A DNA stretch of 6,472 nt from the NCBI GenBank assembly GCA_002373165.1, contig DFJS01000059.1:1-6472 (forward strand), written 5' to 3'. The notes under the pieces are model-generated. The model worked only from the letters and a program-made list of their open reading frames with translations. It did not search any database and had not been told where the DNA came from. Position numbers and translations under genes: made by a program. Shown piece after piece: positions 5,842-6,472 of the stretch. How positions within the stretch are numbered: the first letter of the stretch is position 1; the number at the start of each line of letters is the position of its first letter. This DNA comes from Ruminococcus sp. UBA3665 (GTDB taxonomy: Bacteria > Bacillota > Clostridia > Oscillospirales > Ruminococcaceae).

Positions 5842-6472
5842 ATGAAAAAGAAAAGAATCCGTGCTGTCGTATTATCCGGCATGATGTGCCTTTCACTGTA
5901 CAGCGGCATGAATCTTGTATCACCCGTCACAGCCGCAGCAGCTTCCGTTCCTGTTGTGGAATACCTCGACAGAGGCATCAATGCTGTCGGAACCGGTTCG
6001 GGAATGCTGGTAAGCTGGCGTTTTCTGGCTTCCGACCCGGATAACGCTGTATTCAAACTATACCGGGATAATTCGCTGATTTATACCAGTACCGAGAAAA
6101 CCAACGGGGCTACCTGCTTTCTGGACAAGAGCGGTTCGGCATCTTCTAATTATAAAGTCGAATGCTATGACGGAACTAAACTGATTTCAAGCGATCTCTG
6201 TACACTGAAATCCAGCAATGCCTATTATGATATCAAGCTTGACCGTCCGGGTTCTATTTATACGCCGAATGATATGTCCGTCGGCGACGTGGACGGCGAC
6301 GGCGTTTATGAATTATTTGTCAAATGGGATCCGAATAATTCAAAAGATAATTCCCAGAAAGGAAAAACGGATAAAGTCTATATCGACTGCTACAAGCTGG
6401 ACGGCACAAAATTATGGCGAATCGATTTAGGCGTAAATATCCGTGCCGGTGCGCATTATACGCAGTTCTTTG
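5842..6472 (+). CDS. Secreted PL11 rhamnogalacturonan lyase, N-terminal part cut by window edge
   Basis: The frame opens at an ATG at 5842, with AGGGGG (5827-5832) 9 bases upstream, and stays open to the right edge: 210 residues of a protein normally 600 or more. A signal peptide covers residues 1 to about 33 (KKKR start, hydrophobic core, VTAA end, like that of the GH43 protein). The mature N-terminus, EYLDRGINAV (40-49) with LVSWRFLASDP (56-66), is the beta-sandwich that opens PL11 enzymes. The start of the beta-propeller follows: SVGDVDGDG with Y156-E157 (146-157; D149, D151 and D153 form a calcium-type loop), KWDPNNSKDNSQ (161-172), LDGTKLWRIDLG (186-197) and IRAGAHYTQF (200-209), all hallmarks of YesW/YesX-type lyases. 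The family cleaves the rhamnose-galacturonic acid backbone of rhamnogalacturonan I by beta-elimination outside the cell. Whether it acts endo or exo, and whether it ends in a dockerin, lies beyond the window. Confidence 0.95.
   Translation, partial: MKKKRIRAVVLSGMMCLSLYSGMNLVSPVTAAAASVPVVEYLDRGINAVGTGSGMLVSWRFLASDPDNAVFKLYRDNSLIYTSTEKTNGATCFLDKSGSASSNYKVECYDGTKLISSDLCTLKSSNAYYDIKLDRPGSIYTPNDMSVGDVDGDGVYELFVKWDPNNSKDNSQKGKTDKVYIDCYKLDGTKLWRIDLGVNIRAGAHYTQFF

Overview
The window looks like a piece of chromosome from an anaerobic, fibre-degrading Gram-positive bacterium, most likely a cellulosome-forming Ruminococcus-type Oscillospiraceae. The main reason is a secreted GH43 glycosidase ending in a type I dockerin. 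Supporting signs are moderate GC with AT-rich intergenic gaps, strong purine-rich ribosome binding sites, consensus sigma-A promoters and a secreted PL11 rhamnogalacturonan lyase. The genus is inferred from gene content only.

Layout, left to right: (1) 1-631, minus strand, a MoxR-type AAA+ ATPase cut by the left edge, with its own consensus promoter at 670-698. (2) 713-1582, minus strand, a complete AraC/RhaS-like regulator. (3) 1583-1744, a divergent control region with a dyad, a near-direct repeat and a -35-poor promoter. (4) 1745-3982, plus strand, a secreted GH43 enzyme with CBM6-like material and a C-terminal dockerin. (5) 3983-4232, a gap holding a terminator, an unexplained full-consensus promoter pointing back into the GH43 gene, and the promoter of the next gene. 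(6) 4233-5651, plus strand, a membrane GGDEF diguanylate cyclase with a Cache-like sensor and HAMP-like linker, followed by a strong terminator. (7) 5742-5770 promoter and 5842 to the right edge, plus strand, the N-terminal 210 residues of a secreted PL11 rhamnogalacturonan lyase.

How they may work together: the AraC regulator probably senses a small sugar and activates the divergent GH43 gene, whose promoter has a good -10 but no good -35. The GH43 product is exported and docked onto a cellulosome scaffold through its dockerin, where it would trim arabinose- or xylose-containing side chains. The PL11 lyase would cut the rhamnogalacturonan I backbone outside the cell; it has its own strong promoter, so it need not share the GH43 switch. 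The diguanylate cyclase between them is separately promoted and terminated, and could link an extracellular signal to c-di-GMP. A role for it in fibre degradation rests on position alone.

There is no stretch over 300 bases without a gene, and no tRNA, rRNA, CRISPR array, transposase or attachment site was seen. This is largely a recognisable polysaccharide-use region, not an evident new system. The items most worth a second look are the orphan antisense promoter at 4062-4090, the apparent split of the CBM6-like module in the GH43 protein, and the AraC-GH43 control region.
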